Part shown: positions 18,806-28,170 of the stretch, in pieces
Layout of the letters: every line of letters starts with the position of its first letter
Position numbering within the stretch: position 1 is the first letter of the stretch
Origin: Flavobacterium psychrophilum
GTDB taxonomy: Bacteria > Bacteroidota > Bacteroidia > Flavobacteriales > Flavobacteriaceae
Direction of reading: 5' to 3'
NCBI GenBank assembly: GCA_945862065.1
Contig: CAMAWT010000015.1
Span: forward strand, 4,223-68,222
Length of the DNA stretch: 64,000 nucleotides
The notes under the pieces: generated by a model
Told to the model about the DNA's origin: nothing
What the model saw: only the letters and a program-made list of their open reading frames with translations
The model's database searches: none
Translations under genes and position numbers: made by a program

Positions 18806-19288
18806 ATGAAAGAAATCACAATTTCAACAACATTTGAGGTCTTTAGCTCCATTTCTGACCTACCAACTGAAGTGCAAAATATTATGCACCAAGCAATTGA
18901 AATCAGAAAAAAAGCCTATGCACCTTACTCAAATTTCAGAGTAGGAACCGCCATACTGTTAAGTAACGGAGAAATTGTATTAGGATCTAATCAAGAAAAC
19001 GCGGCCTATCCGTCAGGATTGTGTGCTGAACGAGTAGCTATATTTCATGCAGGCGCAGTATATCCAGATGTAACCATTAGCTGCATAGCAATCTCGGCTG
19101 CATCAGATAAAAATCCAACATTAAAACCTATTCCACCTTGTGGCGCATGCAGACAATCGATGTATGAATACGAAGCCAAACAAAATCAAACAATTCTAGT
19201 TTATTTTATGGGCGAGTCGGGAGAAGTTTATAAATCCAATTCAATCAGTAATTTATTACCTTTATCGTTTGATAAAAAATCATTGTAA
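18806..19288 (+). CDS. cdd: Cytidine deaminase
   Basis: 160 residues. Zinc-dependent hydrolysis of cytidine/deoxycytidine to uridine/deoxyuridine in pyrimidine salvage. Seen: the zinc and proton-shuttle motif Cys73-Ala-Glu75 in GLCAERVAIF, and the second zinc motif PCGACRQ with Cys112 and Cys115. KAYAPYSNFRVGTA (about 36-49) is the substrate-loop signature of homotetrameric deaminases. The N-terminal 20 residues are a little longer than in short homologues. It is separated from porV by a terminator that overlaps its leader. Confidence 0.93.
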   Translation: MKEITISTTFEVFSSISDLPTEVQNIMHQAIEIRKKAYAPYSNFRVGTAILLSNGEIVLGSNQENAAYPSGLCAERVAIFHAGAVYPDVTISCIAISAASDKNPTLKPIPPCGACRQSMYEYEAKQNQTILVYFMGESGEVYKSNSISNLLPLSFDKKSL

Positions 19289-19381
19289 TGCTATATCGAT
19301 GTAGTTGATATTTTTGAAACATGTAATAAAAAAACAATATAATTTAATCAACAGAAATTTTTACATCTACAATCAATAACT

Positions 19382-19389
19382 TACTTTTG
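19382..19389 (+). promoter_or_regulatory. Candidate -7 box for pdhA
   Basis: TACTTTTG, a perfect fit to TAnnTTTG, about 85 bases before pdhA in the 185-base gap after cdd. No clear TTG sits at the right distance upstream. Confidence 0.4.
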
Positions 19390-19473
19390 CATTTCGTATT
19401 TATTTGAAATTTAAAATAAGTACACAAAATTTGAATTAATTAAAAAAAATAATATTTGTAATTCACCAATAAA

Positions 19474-20472
19474 ATGAAAGAAATTACCAAAGAAGTCTAT
19501 TTAAACTGGTATGAAGACATGCAGTTTTGGAGAAAATTTGAAGATAAACTAGCTGCCGTTTACATCCAACAAAAAGTGAGAGGTTTTTTACATTTATATA
19601 ATGGACAAGAAGCCGTATTAGCTGGTGCACTTCATGTAATGGATTTATCAAAAGACAAAATGATTACGGCTTACAGAAATCACGTACAACCAATTGGTAT
19701 GGGCGTAGATCCAAAAAGGGTTATGGCAGAACTTTACGGAAAAGTAACAGGTACTTCCAAAGGAATGGGTGGTTCTATGCATATTTTTTCTAAAGAGCAT
19801 GGTTTTTATGGCGGACATGGTATAGTAGGTGCGCAAATCCCAGTTGGAGCTGGAATGGCTTTTGGTGATAAATACAATAATACCGGCGGTGTTACACTTA
19901 CCTATTTTGGTGATGGAGCAGCTCGTCAAGGTTCTCTTCATGAAGCGTTCAATTTAGCAATGTTATGGAAATTACCTGTAGTATTTATATGTGAAAACAA
20001 TGGATACGCAATGGGAACTTCTGTAGAAAGAACAGCTAATCACACAGATATTTGGAAATTAGGTTTGGGCTATGAAATGCCATGCGGACCTGTAGATGGA
20101 ATGAATCCTGTGAAAGTAGCCGAAGCAATGTACGAAGCAGTTGAAAGAGCTAGACGTGGCGACGGACCTACATTTATTGAAATGAAAACATACCGTTACA
20201 GAGGACATTCAATGTCGGATGCGCAATTATACAGAACGAAAGACGAAGTAGAAGAATACAGAAAAATCGATCCAATTACTCAAGTTTTAGACATCATCAA
20301 AGAAAACAAGTATGCTACCGATGCTGAAATCGAAGCTATTGACCAAAGAGTGAAAGACTTAGTGGACGAGTGCGAAAAATTTGCAGAAGAATCTCCATTT
20401 CCAGAAACGCAACAACTATATGACGTAGTGTACGATCAAGAAGACTATCCTTTTATTTCTCATAGATTATAA
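19474..20472 (+). CDS. pdhA: Pyruvate dehydrogenase E1 component, alpha subunit
   Basis: 332 residues. With an E1 beta subunit it decarboxylates pyruvate using thiamine diphosphate and passes the acetyl group to E2. Seen: the thiamine-diphosphate/Mg motif beginning GDGAARQG (Gly146-Asp-Gly) and ending ENN about 30 residues on, the MGGSMHIF loop, and the phosphorylation-loop region YRYRGHSMSDAQLYR. E1 beta is not next to it; in many flavobacteria it is encoded elsewhere. Six bases separate it from the E2 gene, so the two are one operon. Confidence 0.94.
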   Translation: MKEITKEVYLNWYEDMQFWRKFEDKLAAVYIQQKVRGFLHLYNGQEAVLAGALHVMDLSKDKMITAYRNHVQPIGMGVDPKRVMAELYGKVTGTSKGMGGSMHIFSKEHGFYGGHGIVGAQIPVGAGMAFGDKYNNTGGVTLTYFGDGAARQGSLHEAFNLAMLWKLPVVFICENNGYAMGTSVERTANHTDIWKLGLGYEMPCGPVDGMNPVKVAEAMYEAVERARRGDGPTFIEMKTYRYRGHSMSDAQLYRTKDEVEEYRKIDPITQVLDIIKENKYATDAEIEAIDQRVKDLVDECEKFAEESPFPETQQLYDVVYDQEDYPFISHRL

Positions 20473-20477
20473 TATAT

Positions 20478-22070
20478 ATGGCAACAATTATCACAATGCC
20501 TCGCTTAAGCGATACAATGACAGAAGGAACCGTTGCAAACTGGCTTAAAAAAGTTGGCGATACAATCAAAGAAGGCGATATCCTTGCAGAAATCGAAACC
20601 GACAAAGCAACCATGGAATTTGAATCTTTCAATTCAGGTGTGTTACTTCATATTGGAATTGAAGCAGGAAATTCAGCTCCCGTAGATTCGCTATTAGCCA
20701 TTATCGGTGCTGCAGGTGAAGATATTTCGTCCTTATTAAATAACACAAACGCTTCACATGATGCCGAAAAAGTAGTTGAAGCGCAACCTAAAAGCACCTC
20801 GCAAGAACTACCTAATGGCGTAAAAATAATCACAATGCCGCGCTTAAGCGATACGATGACTACTGGTACCGTTGCTTCTTGGCTTAAAAAAGTAGGTGAC
20901 AAAGTAAAAGAAGGTGATATCCTTGCAGAAATTGAAACAGACAAAGCCACCATGGAATTTGAATCGTTCAATGCAGGAACACTTTTATTTATCGGAATTA
21001 ATGAAGGAGAATCTGCTCCTGTTGATAGCATTTTAGCCATCATCGGACCAGAAGGAACAAATATTTCAGGAATTGCTGAAAATTATTCAGGAGATTCAAA
21101 GGCTGCATCAGTTTCAAAAGAGGAAGCGCCACAAACAACCCAAGCACCTGCTCAACAAACTCAAGATACCAACCAAACAGGAAGAGTTTTTGCTTCGCCT
21201 TTAGCAAAACAAATAGCTAAAGATAAAGGAATCAATCTTTCTCAAATCAAAGGTTCTGGTGAAAATGGTAGAATCGTTAAAACCGATGTTGAAAACTACA
21301 ATCCAACTGTTGCCACTTCTGTTCCAACAATTGAAACGGTTGCTCCAACTTTAACTACTGTCGTAACGCCTTTCGTTCCGGCTGGCGAACAATATTCTGA
21401 AAAAATCCCTAACTCTCAAATGCGTAAAACCATTGCCAGAAGATTGGGAGAATCGCTTTTCACTGCTCCTCATTTCTATCTTACCATTGAAGTTACAATG
21501 GACGAAGCAATGAAATCAAGAGCAATCATCAATAATGTGCCCGACACCAAAGTTTCTTTTAACGACTTGGTTATCAAGGCGTGCGCAATGGCTTTGAAGA
21601 AGCATTTAAAAGTAAACTCGCAATGGAGTGACGAAGCAATAACCATCAACCACCACGTTAACATTGGGGTTGCCGTTGCCGTAGAAGACGGACTTGTAGT
21701 TCCTGTTCTTAAATTTACAGACCAAATGAGTCTATCGCAAATTGGTGGTGCCGTAAAAGAATTGGCTACAAAAGCCAAGTCAAAAAAATTACAACCTGCC
21801 GAAATGGACGGTAGCACATTCACCGTATCAAACCTTGGAATGTTCGGTATCACTGAATTCACATCCATCATCAACCAGCCCAATTCTGCCATCCTTTCAG
21901 TAGGTGCCATCGTAGAAAAACCAGTGGTTAAAAGCGGTCAAATCGTTGTTGGAAACACCATGAAGTTAACCCTTGCCTGCGATCACAGAACAGTCGATGG
22001 AGCAACAGGCGCACAATTTCTTCAAACCTTAAAAACGTTTTTAGAAAATCCTGTAACAATGTTAGCATAA
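20478..22070 (+). CDS. pdhC: Pyruvate dehydrogenase E2, dihydrolipoamide acetyltransferase, with two lipoyl domains
   Basis: 530 residues. The E2 core carries acetyl groups on lipoyl-lysines and makes acetyl-CoA. Two lipoyl domains are visible with the modified lysines in ETDKATMEF at Lys43 and Lys156; their DNA is highly alike, which points to duplication within the gene. Then a Pro/Gln/Thr-rich linker, a peripheral-subunit-binding domain (about 237-275, ASPLAKQIAKDKGINL), a second linker, and the catalytic domain with DHRTVDGATGA (His503, Asp507). Follows pdhA by 5 bases. Confidence 0.94.
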   Translation: MATIITMPRLSDTMTEGTVANWLKKVGDTIKEGDILAEIETDKATMEFESFNSGVLLHIGIEAGNSAPVDSLLAIIGAAGEDISSLLNNTNASHDAEKVVEAQPKSTSQELPNGVKIITMPRLSDTMTTGTVASWLKKVGDKVKEGDILAEIETDKATMEFESFNAGTLLFIGINEGESAPVDSILAIIGPEGTNISGIAENYSGDSKAASVSKEEAPQTTQAPAQQTQDTNQTGRVFASPLAKQIAKDKGINLSQIKGSGENGRIVKTDVENYNPTVATSVPTIETVAPTLTTVVTPFVPAGEQYSEKIPNSQMRKTIARRLGESLFTAPHFYLTIEVTMDEAMKSRAIINNVPDTKVSFNDLVIKACAMALKKHLKVNSQWSDEAITINHHVNIGVAVAVEDGLVVPVLKFTDQMSLSQIGGAVKELATKAKSKKLQPAEMDGSTFTVSNLGMFGITEFTSIINQPNSAILSVGAIVEKPVVKSGQIVVGNTMKLTLACDHRTVDGATGAQFLQTLKTFLENPVTMLA

Positions 22071-22092
22071 AAAAATAAATACATACACTACC

Positions 22093-22120
22093 AAAAACCT
22101 GTTCATTTGAGCAGGTTTTT
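22093..22120 (+). terminator. Terminator after pdhC
   Basis: Stem AAAAACCTGTTC / GAGCAGGTTTTT (one G-U pair), 4-base loop, T run to 22122. Confidence 0.9.
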
Positions 22121-22141
22121 TTATTTGGAGCACCAATCAAG

Positions 22142-22252
22142 TTTTCAGTAGAAAAACCGTCCCGCTTTCGCCTTTATCTACCTCGCCCTACGGGACTTCG
22201 GTAGGATATCGGCTCTATCGGGGCTAGAATAGACAAGTATTTTTTCAGATGG
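22142..22252 (+). repeat. R1 structured repeat, copy A
   Basis: Core 22159-22226. First of five copies in the window (also 23851-23920, 28189-28256, 29859-29926, 55548-55615). It folds as a long hairpin: outer stem CCCG/CGGG (22161-22164 with 22220-22223), middle GCC/GGC, apical CTACC/GGTAG around a GC-rich loop. TTTTCAG-type sequence lies at both outer ends. It is more GC-rich than the surroundings and has no reading frame of note. Confidence 0.8.
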
Positions 22253-22530
22253 CTTTTTGTTGAGTTGCAAAGTTTTTGAGTTTTTGAGTTGCAAAGTCAT
22301 AAAGTCGAAAGTTGCAATATCATAAAGTAGCCCGCTCTCCAATCCTGAAGCTTTGAGGCTGATTTTGAGGTAAAATAAAAAATAAGGAAGAGTTACAATG
22401 AAAATAGAAAGTTATAAATATTTTACAAAGTTGGGATGATCATGCCCCAAAAAATCAGACACTAATTGGGGGGTTTAAATGGAAGTTTTTGGTGAGTTGG
22501 GCTTTTTCAGTTGACTTGTAATTGCGTATT
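22227..22530. other. Gene-free stretch with simple repeats
   Basis: Holds short repeats of the words TTTTTGAG and AGTCATAAAG (22260-22330) and a GC-rich patch, but no convincing gene. The words also occur near 28290. Confidence 0.5.
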
Positions 22531-22647
22531 TCAAAATTAAAGTTAAAAACCTACAACTGTTAATAGTTGTAGGTTTTGGTTTTTATATAGCTGTGAGGTC
22601 GGGAGACCATTATAGAGCTTTTCATAGGGAACACTTCGGAGAGCTGG
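22531..22647 (-). repeat. R4 repeat, copy a, including a 13-bp terminator stem
   Basis: About 117 bp, shared with 56818-56963. It contains a perfect 13-bp stem AAAACCTACAACT / AGTTGTAGGTTTT (22546-22558 with 22565-22577), a GGTCGGGAGACC mini-hairpin, and the shared end GGGAACACTTCG...AGCTGG. It lies directly downstream of the minus-strand lipoprotein gene at 22651 and can serve as its terminator. Confidence 0.75.
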
Positions 22648-22650
22648 TTT

Positions 22651-23475
22651 TTATCTATATGTTATTTTATATGTTGTTTTTTCAATCAGCTTTTCTTTGA
22701 GATATTTTTCTCTTACGATTATATTCCCTTTTTCATCGTAAACATTTCTACTTTCTGTTGATTCTTTTGGTTTTCCATCTTTATCAAAACTAGTTCTTTT
22801 AGTTAAGTTTCCAAGTTTATCATATTCTATAATACTTTTATTTGAATAGTCTTTATTAGAATTTGTATAGATAAATTCAGTTTTTATTATGTAGCCTTTT
22901 TTATTAAAATATATTTTCAAATAATGATTTTTTGGATTGTTATTTTCATCATAACTTTGAATATTCATTATTCTGTTTTTATAATCGTAAGTAAATTTTT
23001 CTACACTATTATTTCTTTTATAATTGGGATGAAAGTATGTATGCTCAATTGGGTTATTTTTTTTGTCATAGATTGAATTTTTTCTAAAGTAAAGAGTATC
23101 ATTTTCTAATTGATTATATTCAATGATGTTGTTTTTATCATCGTATTTATATTCAGTTTTGCGAATTCTTTTACCGCTTTTTGATATCGTATTTTCTAAT
23201 AAATCATTTTTGTAATTAAAATCAGTTTCATCAATAAATTTCAGGTAATAATCAATTTGCTTAATAATTCTATTTTTCTCGTCAAAAAAAACAACACTAT
23301 TTTCTTTACTTACAATTGTATCGTTCTTGTTAATAGGATAACGAAAAGTATTCATTTCAATTTGTTGTACTTTTCCAATCAATTCTTGAGTTGAATCCAT
23401 TTCCATTTCTTTTATTTTGATTGAATTACAAGAAAGGATTATAAATAGTATTGGTATAAAAATTAATTTCTTCAT
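22651..23475 (-). CDS. Lipoprotein with YD/RHS-like repeats, function unknown
   Basis: 274 residues. Lipoprotein signal ending Ile-Ile-Leu-Ser-Cys (Cys16). The rest is a series of about 20-30 residue units built on Tyr-Asp-x-x-Asn/Gly-Asn (YDDKNNIIEY, YDKKNNPIEH, YDYKNRIMNI, YDKLGNLTKR, YDEKGNIIVR), similar to RHS/YD repeats, and predicted to form a beta-rich wrap. No toxin domain is seen at the C-terminus. The gene stands alone in an island bracketed by inverted R1 copies (22159 and 23851). Lys/Asn-rich AT codon use suggests accessory DNA. Could be an immunity-like or surface lipoprotein; no function is claimed. Confidence 0.65.
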   Translation of the reverse strand: MKKLIFIPILFIILSCNSIKIKEMEMDSTQELIGKVQQIEMNTFRYPINKNDTIVSKENSVVFFDEKNRIIKQIDYYLKFIDETDFNYKNDLLENTISKSGKRIRKTEYKYDDKNNIIEYNQLENDTLYFRKNSIYDKKNNPIEHTYFHPNYKRNNSVEKFTYDYKNRIMNIQSYDENNNPKNHYLKIYFNKKGYIIKTEFIYTNSNKDYSNKSIIEYDKLGNLTKRTSFDKDGKPKESTESRNVYDEKGNIIVREKYLKEKLIEKTTYKITYR

Positions 23476-23679
23476 ATGTTTTTTTAGGTTTCTGCGACAA
23501 AATTACCACCAACTATCAAATACATAAAATCCTTTGCGTTTTTATACTTTCTATCTGGCAAATAACTTCAAAACAGTTTAGTGTTTTTGTTTCTATTTTT
23601 CAAAAGTAAGTAAATTATTTAATTGTGGTGGTTTTGTTTTGTTTTTTTTCAAGTTTAAATTATTTATAGGATTCCTACG

Positions 23680-23820
23680 GAATGACAAACTTTGTCAATG
23701 GCAATAGCAATTTCAATAGCAATTTCAAATTTTGAAACGAATTTTCAAATTTTCAAATTGACACATTTTCAAATTCGCTAATTATCTCATTTTCAAATTG
23801 GCACATTTTCTAATTAAAAA
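23680..23820. repeat. Low-complexity tandem words (TTTTCAAATT family)
   Basis: Repeats of AGCAATTTCAAT, then ACATTTTCAAATT-type words spaced about 16-21 bases apart, in the 504-base gene-free gap 23476-23979. I have a general impression that similar words are common between genes in Flavobacterium; no function is known to me. Confidence 0.6.
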
Positions 23821-23821
23821 A

Positions 23822-23937
23822 ATGTCTTCTGAAAAACAAAACGTGAAGTATAGCCCTGATGGAAGCGGCATCCTCTTGTGTAGCGTCAGCGGAGCAAGAG
23901 ATATAGCGGACAGCAGGACTAAATGGCTACTGAAACG
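23822..23937 (-). repeat. R1 structured repeat, copy E (most diverged)
   Basis: Core 23851-23920, inverted relative to copy A. The outer stem is CCTG/CAGG instead of CCCG/CGGG, and the apical stem is CTCTTG/CAAGAG, so both stems are kept by paired changes. TTTCAG-type ends on both sides. A 61-codon frame across it is not a gene. Confidence 0.7.
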
Positions 23938-23979
23938 AGATTGTGTTGCTCCTCATAAAAAAAATAAGTTGGTGTGGTT

Positions 23980-25203
23980 TTAGGGAGTGGTTTTGTTTTT
24001 TTCTTCTATCCATTTCGCCATATATTTGGTGCTGGTCATGGAATGATGTTGCAACATCAAACCTACGAAATTTCCTTGACGATGCAGTTTCAAATCTTTT
24101 GAAATAGCATGAATATAAGAAACAAATGCATCTGCATAAAGATTCTTTTTATACTTTTGGTCCAATATTAAAAACCCATTGGATTGATTTGATTTCCATA
24201 AAGCCTCATTTTGGTATAAATCAACAGCTGCAGAAGCAAACAAGTCGGGATCATCAACTATATTTCCATTCCAAGAAAAACCGTCTGCCATTGCTTCGGC
24301 ACCGATAGAAGTGGTTACATTGGGCGTTCCGCATTGCATGGATTCAATAAGTTTGCCTTTTATTCCAGCGCCAAAACGCAAAGGCGCCAACATCACACGG
24401 CTGTTTTTTACAACTTCTAATGAATCTGCAGCCCTTCCTAAAACATAAAAATGCTTCTTTGGATTGTTTAATTCCAACACTTTTTGTGTGGCATAAGCTC
24501 CATAAATCATCATTTTGGCTTGAGGCAAAACAGCATGAATTTTCGGCCAAATATCTGACGCTAAGTATCGAGCGGCATCCCAATTTGGTTCATGCAAAAA
24601 ATTGCCAATAAATACAAAATCGGATCGTTGATCAAAAGTTGGCAAATCTATCTCAGCATTTGCGAAAATAGGCATGTAAAATAATATTTCTTTTGGAACT
24701 TTGAAGTAGTTGACCAATAACTCCATTTCAAATTCAGAAACCATCAACGTAACATCACTTCGAAAAATACTCGCAATTTCCCGCTTTGAGATGTCGGAAA
24801 CTAAATCAGAAAATTCAAAGGCACGATTTTCTTTTACAGCCGTTTGCCTACCTTGACGCAAACAATGCAAATCTTCGGTGTCTAATATTCTGATGGCATT
24901 TGGACAGTGTAAAGCAACGCGCCAGCCGAACTGTTCCTCTACCATAAAACGATCAAAAAGCACAACGCTGGGATTAATTTCTACTAACAACTCATCAAAA
25001 GAGGATGAGTTCAATTCTATAGAAACTACTTTTATGCCTAAATCGAGTAGGTTTTCAGAAAATTCTGTATTTTGAGCTGTAGTACCAAAATATACAGCAT
25101 ACCCCATACATTGAAACAAATCGATCAATTGCATCATTCTGTTTCCAGCTGCAGACGATTTTGGTTCAGGAAACACAAATCCTATAATTAATAAATTTTT
25201 CAA
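23980..25203 (-). CDS. Glycosyltransferase, GT4-like (group 1)
   Basis: 407 residues with two Rossmann-like halves. The N-terminus MKNLLIIGFVFPEPKSSAAGNRM is the donor/acceptor half start seen in GT-B enzymes (Gly-rich turn, AAGNRM). The C-terminal half has FIGNFLHEPNWDAA (about 205), then VMLAPLRFGAGIKGKLIESMQCGTPNVTT (in part, 290-315), the GT4 nucleotide-sugar binding region with Glu. Cytoplasmic, probably acting on an exported glycan; substrate unknown. No glycan operon surrounds it. Its stop lies just right of the R1-E repeat. Confidence 0.8.
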   Translation of the reverse strand: MKNLLIIGFVFPEPKSSAAGNRMMQLIDLFQCMGYAVYFGTTAQNTEFSENLLDLGIKVVSIELNSSSFDELLVEINPSVVLFDRFMVEEQFGWRVALHCPNAIRILDTEDLHCLRQGRQTAVKENRAFEFSDLVSDISKREIASIFRSDVTLMVSEFEMELLVNYFKVPKEILFYMPIFANAEIDLPTFDQRSDFVFIGNFLHEPNWDAARYLASDIWPKIHAVLPQAKMMIYGAYATQKVLELNNPKKHFYVLGRAADSLEVVKNSRVMLAPLRFGAGIKGKLIESMQCGTPNVTTSIGAEAMADGFSWNGNIVDDPDLFASAAVDLYQNEALWKSNQSNGFLILDQKYKKNLYADAFVSYIHAISKDLKLHRQGNFVGLMLQHHSMTSTKYMAKWIEEKNKTTP

Positions 25204-25480
25204 AGAGTTCTAATTTAGAGTAAAGATATACAATTTTACATTTGTAAATTGCAAATTGATTTTGTCCGAAAAAAATCAAATCATTGTTGTCCGATTAAAA
25301 ATTTTAATATTATTTTAAAGTTATGATTATGAACTATTTAACTTCTTAAATTATATTTCGCCTTTTTTTTTAATGTGATGCAATCAAATGTAAAATTTTG
25401 CCACGAATGTCACGGATTATAACGGATAAAATCTGTGAAATCTGTGAAAACTGTGGCAAATTTTTGTTATAAATTTAGCA
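25204..25480. other. Gene-free stretch
   Basis: AT-rich spacer between the glycosyltransferase start and tRNA-Val. It contains a word series around ATCTGTGAAATCTGTG (25400-25460). Nothing else is seen. Confidence 0.5.
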
Positions 25481-25486
25481 AAAAAA

Positions 25487-25510
25487 AACTCCAACATTTC
25501 TGTTGAAGTT
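25487..25510 (-). terminator. Terminator of tRNA-Val transcript
   Basis: Stem AACTTCAAC / GTTGGAGTT on the minus strand with a 6-base loop, followed by a run of at least eight T, directly downstream of the tRNA. Confidence 0.85.
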
Positions 25511-25513
25511 TTG

Positions 25514-25588
25514 TGGGCGATGAGGGGTTCGAACCCCCGACCCCCTCGGTGTAAACGAGGTGCTCTGAACCAGCTGAGCTAATCGCCC
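25514..25588 (-). tRNA. tRNA-Val (anticodon TAC)
   Basis: 75 bases with complete cloverleaf: acceptor GGGCGAT/ATCGCCC, D stem GCTC/GAGC, anticodon stem CCTCG/CGAGG with loop TTTACAC (anticodon TAC), T arm with TTCGAAC, discriminator A. The 3' CCA is not encoded, which is common in this phylum. Confidence 0.97.
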
Positions 25589-25644
25589 TTTTATCTTTAA
25601 CAGGGTGCAAATATAAAGCTTATTTTTAATTCTACAAACATTTT

Positions 25645-26859
25645 TTACAAAACTTCTGCAACAGTAAAGGTGCTTCCGCCGATGTAAATAAAATCTCTAG
25701 CTGACGCATTTTGTAACGCAGCAGTATAAGCCTCTGAAATAGAATTAAATGTGTTGCCAATAAGTTCAAATTCTGCTGCTTTTTCTTGTAAAATATTTTC
25801 GTCTAATCCTCTTGAAACCGATGGTTTACTGAAATAATAGTTGGCGTTTTTTGGAAATAAGGGCAACATTGAATCTAAATCTTTATCATTTACAACACCC
25901 AAAACAATATGTAAATCTTCAAAAGGTTCGTTCTTTAATTGATGCATCACTACTTCCAATCCGTGTGCATTGTGTGCCGTATCGCAAATAGTCTTCGGAT
26001 TCGTTCCAATTTGATGCCATCTTCCCAATAACACCGTATTTTTGATTACATTTAAAAATCCTTTTTTCAAACATTCTTCCGTAACTGGAAAACCTTCTGT
26101 AAGAGTTTCTAAAGCAGAAAGCACCGTTTTTTTATTCGCTTTTTGATAATCTCCTTTCAAATCACTTGGATATTCTGGGTGGTTTCTGTCTGATGCAAAT
26201 AGGATAGGAGCTTCCTTTTTCTCAGCAATATTTTCAAAAACTACTTTTGTTTCTTTTGTATATTCCCCAATCACAACAGGAATTTTCGCTTTAATTATTC
26301 CGGCCTTTTCAAAAGCTATTTTTTCAAGCGTATTTCCCAAAAACTGAACGTGATCCATGCCGATATTTGTAATAACAGAAAGTAACGGAGTAATCACATT
26401 CGTAGCATCGAGCCTTCCGCCCAGTCCCACTTCAATAATATTTATGTCAGTTTTGGATTGTTCGAAATAAGTAAAAGCCAATCCAACAGTCATTTCAAAA
26501 AAGCTTAACGAATGATTTTCAAAAAAAGCTTTGTTTTTCGAAACAAAATCACACACAAATTCTTCAGAAATTTCTAAACCGTTTATTTTTATGCGTTCTC
26601 TATAATCTTTTATATGCGGCGACGTGTACAATCCAACTTTGTAACCCGCTTCTTGATATACAGATGCTAGTAGGTGAGAGGTAGATCCTTTGCCGTTGGT
26701 GCCTGCCACATGAATACACTTTAATTTTTTTTCTGGATTCCCCAAATGTTCCAGCAACAAAAGTGTGTTAGACAAATCTGCTTTGTAAGCAATTGCCCCT
26801 ATTGTTTGGTACATCGGCAACTGATCAAAAAGCCATTCGGTCGTTTCTTTGTAATTCAT
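25645..26859 (-). CDS. folC: Folylpolyglutamate synthase / dihydrofolate synthase
   Basis: 404 residues, a Mur-ligase-family enzyme that adds glutamate to dihydropteroate and to folates. Seen: ATP loop GTNGKGST (53-60), the folate-loop region YTSPHIKDYRERIKING, EVGLGGRLDATNVI, and the C-terminal DTAHNAHG motif (about 294). It is divergent from exbB and lies near the exbB-exbD-tonB genes. Confidence 0.93.
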   Translation of the reverse strand: MNYKETTEWLFDQLPMYQTIGAIAYKADLSNTLLLLEHLGNPEKKLKCIHVAGTNGKGSTSHLLASVYQEAGYKVGLYTSPHIKDYRERIKINGLEISEEFVCDFVSKNKAFFENHSLSFFEMTVGLAFTYFEQSKTDINIIEVGLGGRLDATNVITPLLSVITNIGMDHVQFLGNTLEKIAFEKAGIIKAKIPVVIGEYTKETKVVFENIAEKKEAPILFASDRNHPEYPSDLKGDYQKANKKTVLSALETLTEGFPVTEECLKKGFLNVIKNTVLLGRWHQIGTNPKTICDTAHNAHGLEVVMHQLKNEPFEDLHIVLGVVNDKDLDSMLPLFPKNANYYFSKPSVSRGLDENILQEKAAEFELIGNTFNSISEAYTAALQNASARDFIYIGGSTFTVAEVL

Positions 26860-26981
26860 TTTAGATAAAATAGGTTCTGAATAAAATATTTTACGTTTTT
26901 TTTAGTTTAATACTATAAACGAAATTATGTTTATTGCAAATTTCAACTTATTTTTACAATAAAATAATAAAATATAATTTT

Positions 26982-27701
26982 ATGATTGATTTATTTATCA
27001 AATTACAAACCGATTCTCTTGCGCAAGCGGCAACATCTGCTCTTGTTGATAATGTTCCAACAGCAAACACCGAAATTTCTGTTCTAGAATTTGTGGTTAA
27101 AGGAGGTTTTTTCCTTGTCCCAATCGGTATATTATTGCTTTATACTTTTTATTTAATTATTGAACGATTTCAATTTATACATAAATCGGCTAAAATTGAC
27201 GCCAATTTAATGCGCGACATCAAAGACAATTTAAACGCGGGCAACCTTGATGCTGCCATTTCATATGCCGAACGAGCGAATACGTCATCTGGAATCATCC
27301 TGAAAGAAGGCATTTTAACCATCGGCAGACCCATTTCAGAAATTGAATCCAATATGGATCGTGCCGCCAATATCGAAATTGGTCAAATGGAACGAAGACT
27401 AGGTCATTTGGGTTTGATAGCGGGTATTGCACCAACCCTCGGATTCATTGGAACCATCGGTGGGGTAATCAAAATATTTTACAGCATTTCGCAAACAGAA
27501 GACATCAGTATCGGAAATATTTCGGGCGGTTTGTACGAAAAAATGATTAGTAGTGGTTCGGGTTTAATTGTCGGAATCATTGCTTATGCCGCCTACCATT
27601 TATTCAATGGTAAAATTGACAATTTCTCATTGGCTGTTCAAAAACAAGTACTCGATTTTGTAAATATAATTCAAAGACCAAATGGCCATAAAGCGAAATA
27701 A
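26982..27701 (+). CDS. exbB: ExbB/MotA/TolQ-family proton channel
   Basis: About 239 residues. It forms the inner-membrane proton channel that, with ExbD, energises TonB. Seen: three membrane helices (about 38-58, 140-160, 180-205) with the family segment GLIAGIAPTLGFIGTIGGVI between helices two and three, followed by GLYEKMISSGSGLIVGIIAY. A TTG codon at 26934 extends the frame, but the ATG at 26982 has a typical AT-rich leader and is preferred. It overlaps exbD by 20 bases. Confidence 0.92.
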   Translation: MIDLFIKLQTDSLAQAATSALVDNVPTANTEISVLEFVVKGGFFLVPIGILLLYTFYLIIERFQFIHKSAKIDANLMRDIKDNLNAGNLDAAISYAERANTSSGIILKEGILTIGRPISEIESNMDRAANIEIGQMERRLGHLGLIAGIAPTLGFIGTIGGVIKIFYSISQTEDISIGNISGGLYEKMISSGSGLIVGIIAYAAYHLFNGKIDNFSLAVQKQVLDFVNIIQRPNGHKAK

Positions 27702-28077
27702 AAGATTTCATGCAGAAGTAGCGACATCGTCTTTAAGCGACATCATGTTCTTTTTGCTTTTGTTTTTTTTAATCATCTCTACGTTGGCAAACCCAAACGT
27801 AATCAAAATGACGTTGCCCAAATCGAAAACCAACGAAAAAACAAACAAACAACTCATAACATTATCTGTAACCGAAGATAAAAAATTCTATATCGACAAA
27901 GAAGAAGTCCCTTTTGATTCGTTGGAAACCACCTTGATTTCCATGATCGACAAATCGAAAGAACAAACCGTTGTGGTGCGCATTCCGTTCAACCTGCAAG
28001 TCCAAGATTTAGTCGATGTACTCCAAATAGGCATCAAAAACAATCTAAAGTTTGTAATAGCGACCAGCCCAAAGTAA
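27682..28077 (+). CDS. exbD: ExbD/TolR-family biopolymer transport protein
   Basis: 131 residues, one N-terminal membrane helix (about 21-37) containing the conserved proton-path aspartate Asp20 (SSLSDIMFF), then a small periplasmic domain. It partners ExbB. Translation probably couples to exbB through the 20-base overlap. The tonB gene expected next lies 1.9 kb away on the opposite strand, across an R1-bracketed island. Confidence 0.92.
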   Translation: MAIKRNKRFHAEVATSSLSDIMFFLLLFFLIISTLANPNVIKMTLPKSKTNEKTNKQLITLSVTEDKKFYIDKEEVPFDSLETTLISMIDKSKEQTVVVRIPFNLQVQDLVDVLQIGIKNNLKFVIATSPK

Positions 28078-28170
28078 AGGAGGTAAGGTTTATGGAAGGT
28101 TTTAAGGTTTATGGGTTGTAATGACCTAATCAAAATGCACTATTTACTATTTTTTTGTAGCACACCATCA

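Noticed and set aside
19474-22070. Broken pyruvate dehydrogenase operon lacking E1 beta
   Set aside because: The beta subunit is encoded apart in many flavobacteria; both genes here are intact.
23798-23983. Short frame of 61 codons
   Set aside because: It lies in a low-complexity region and the diverged R1-E repeat and has no recognisable protein features.
27682-27701. Frameshift or fusion at the exbB-exbD overlap
   Set aside because: Both genes have complete, normal ends; a 20-base overlap is ordinary coupling.
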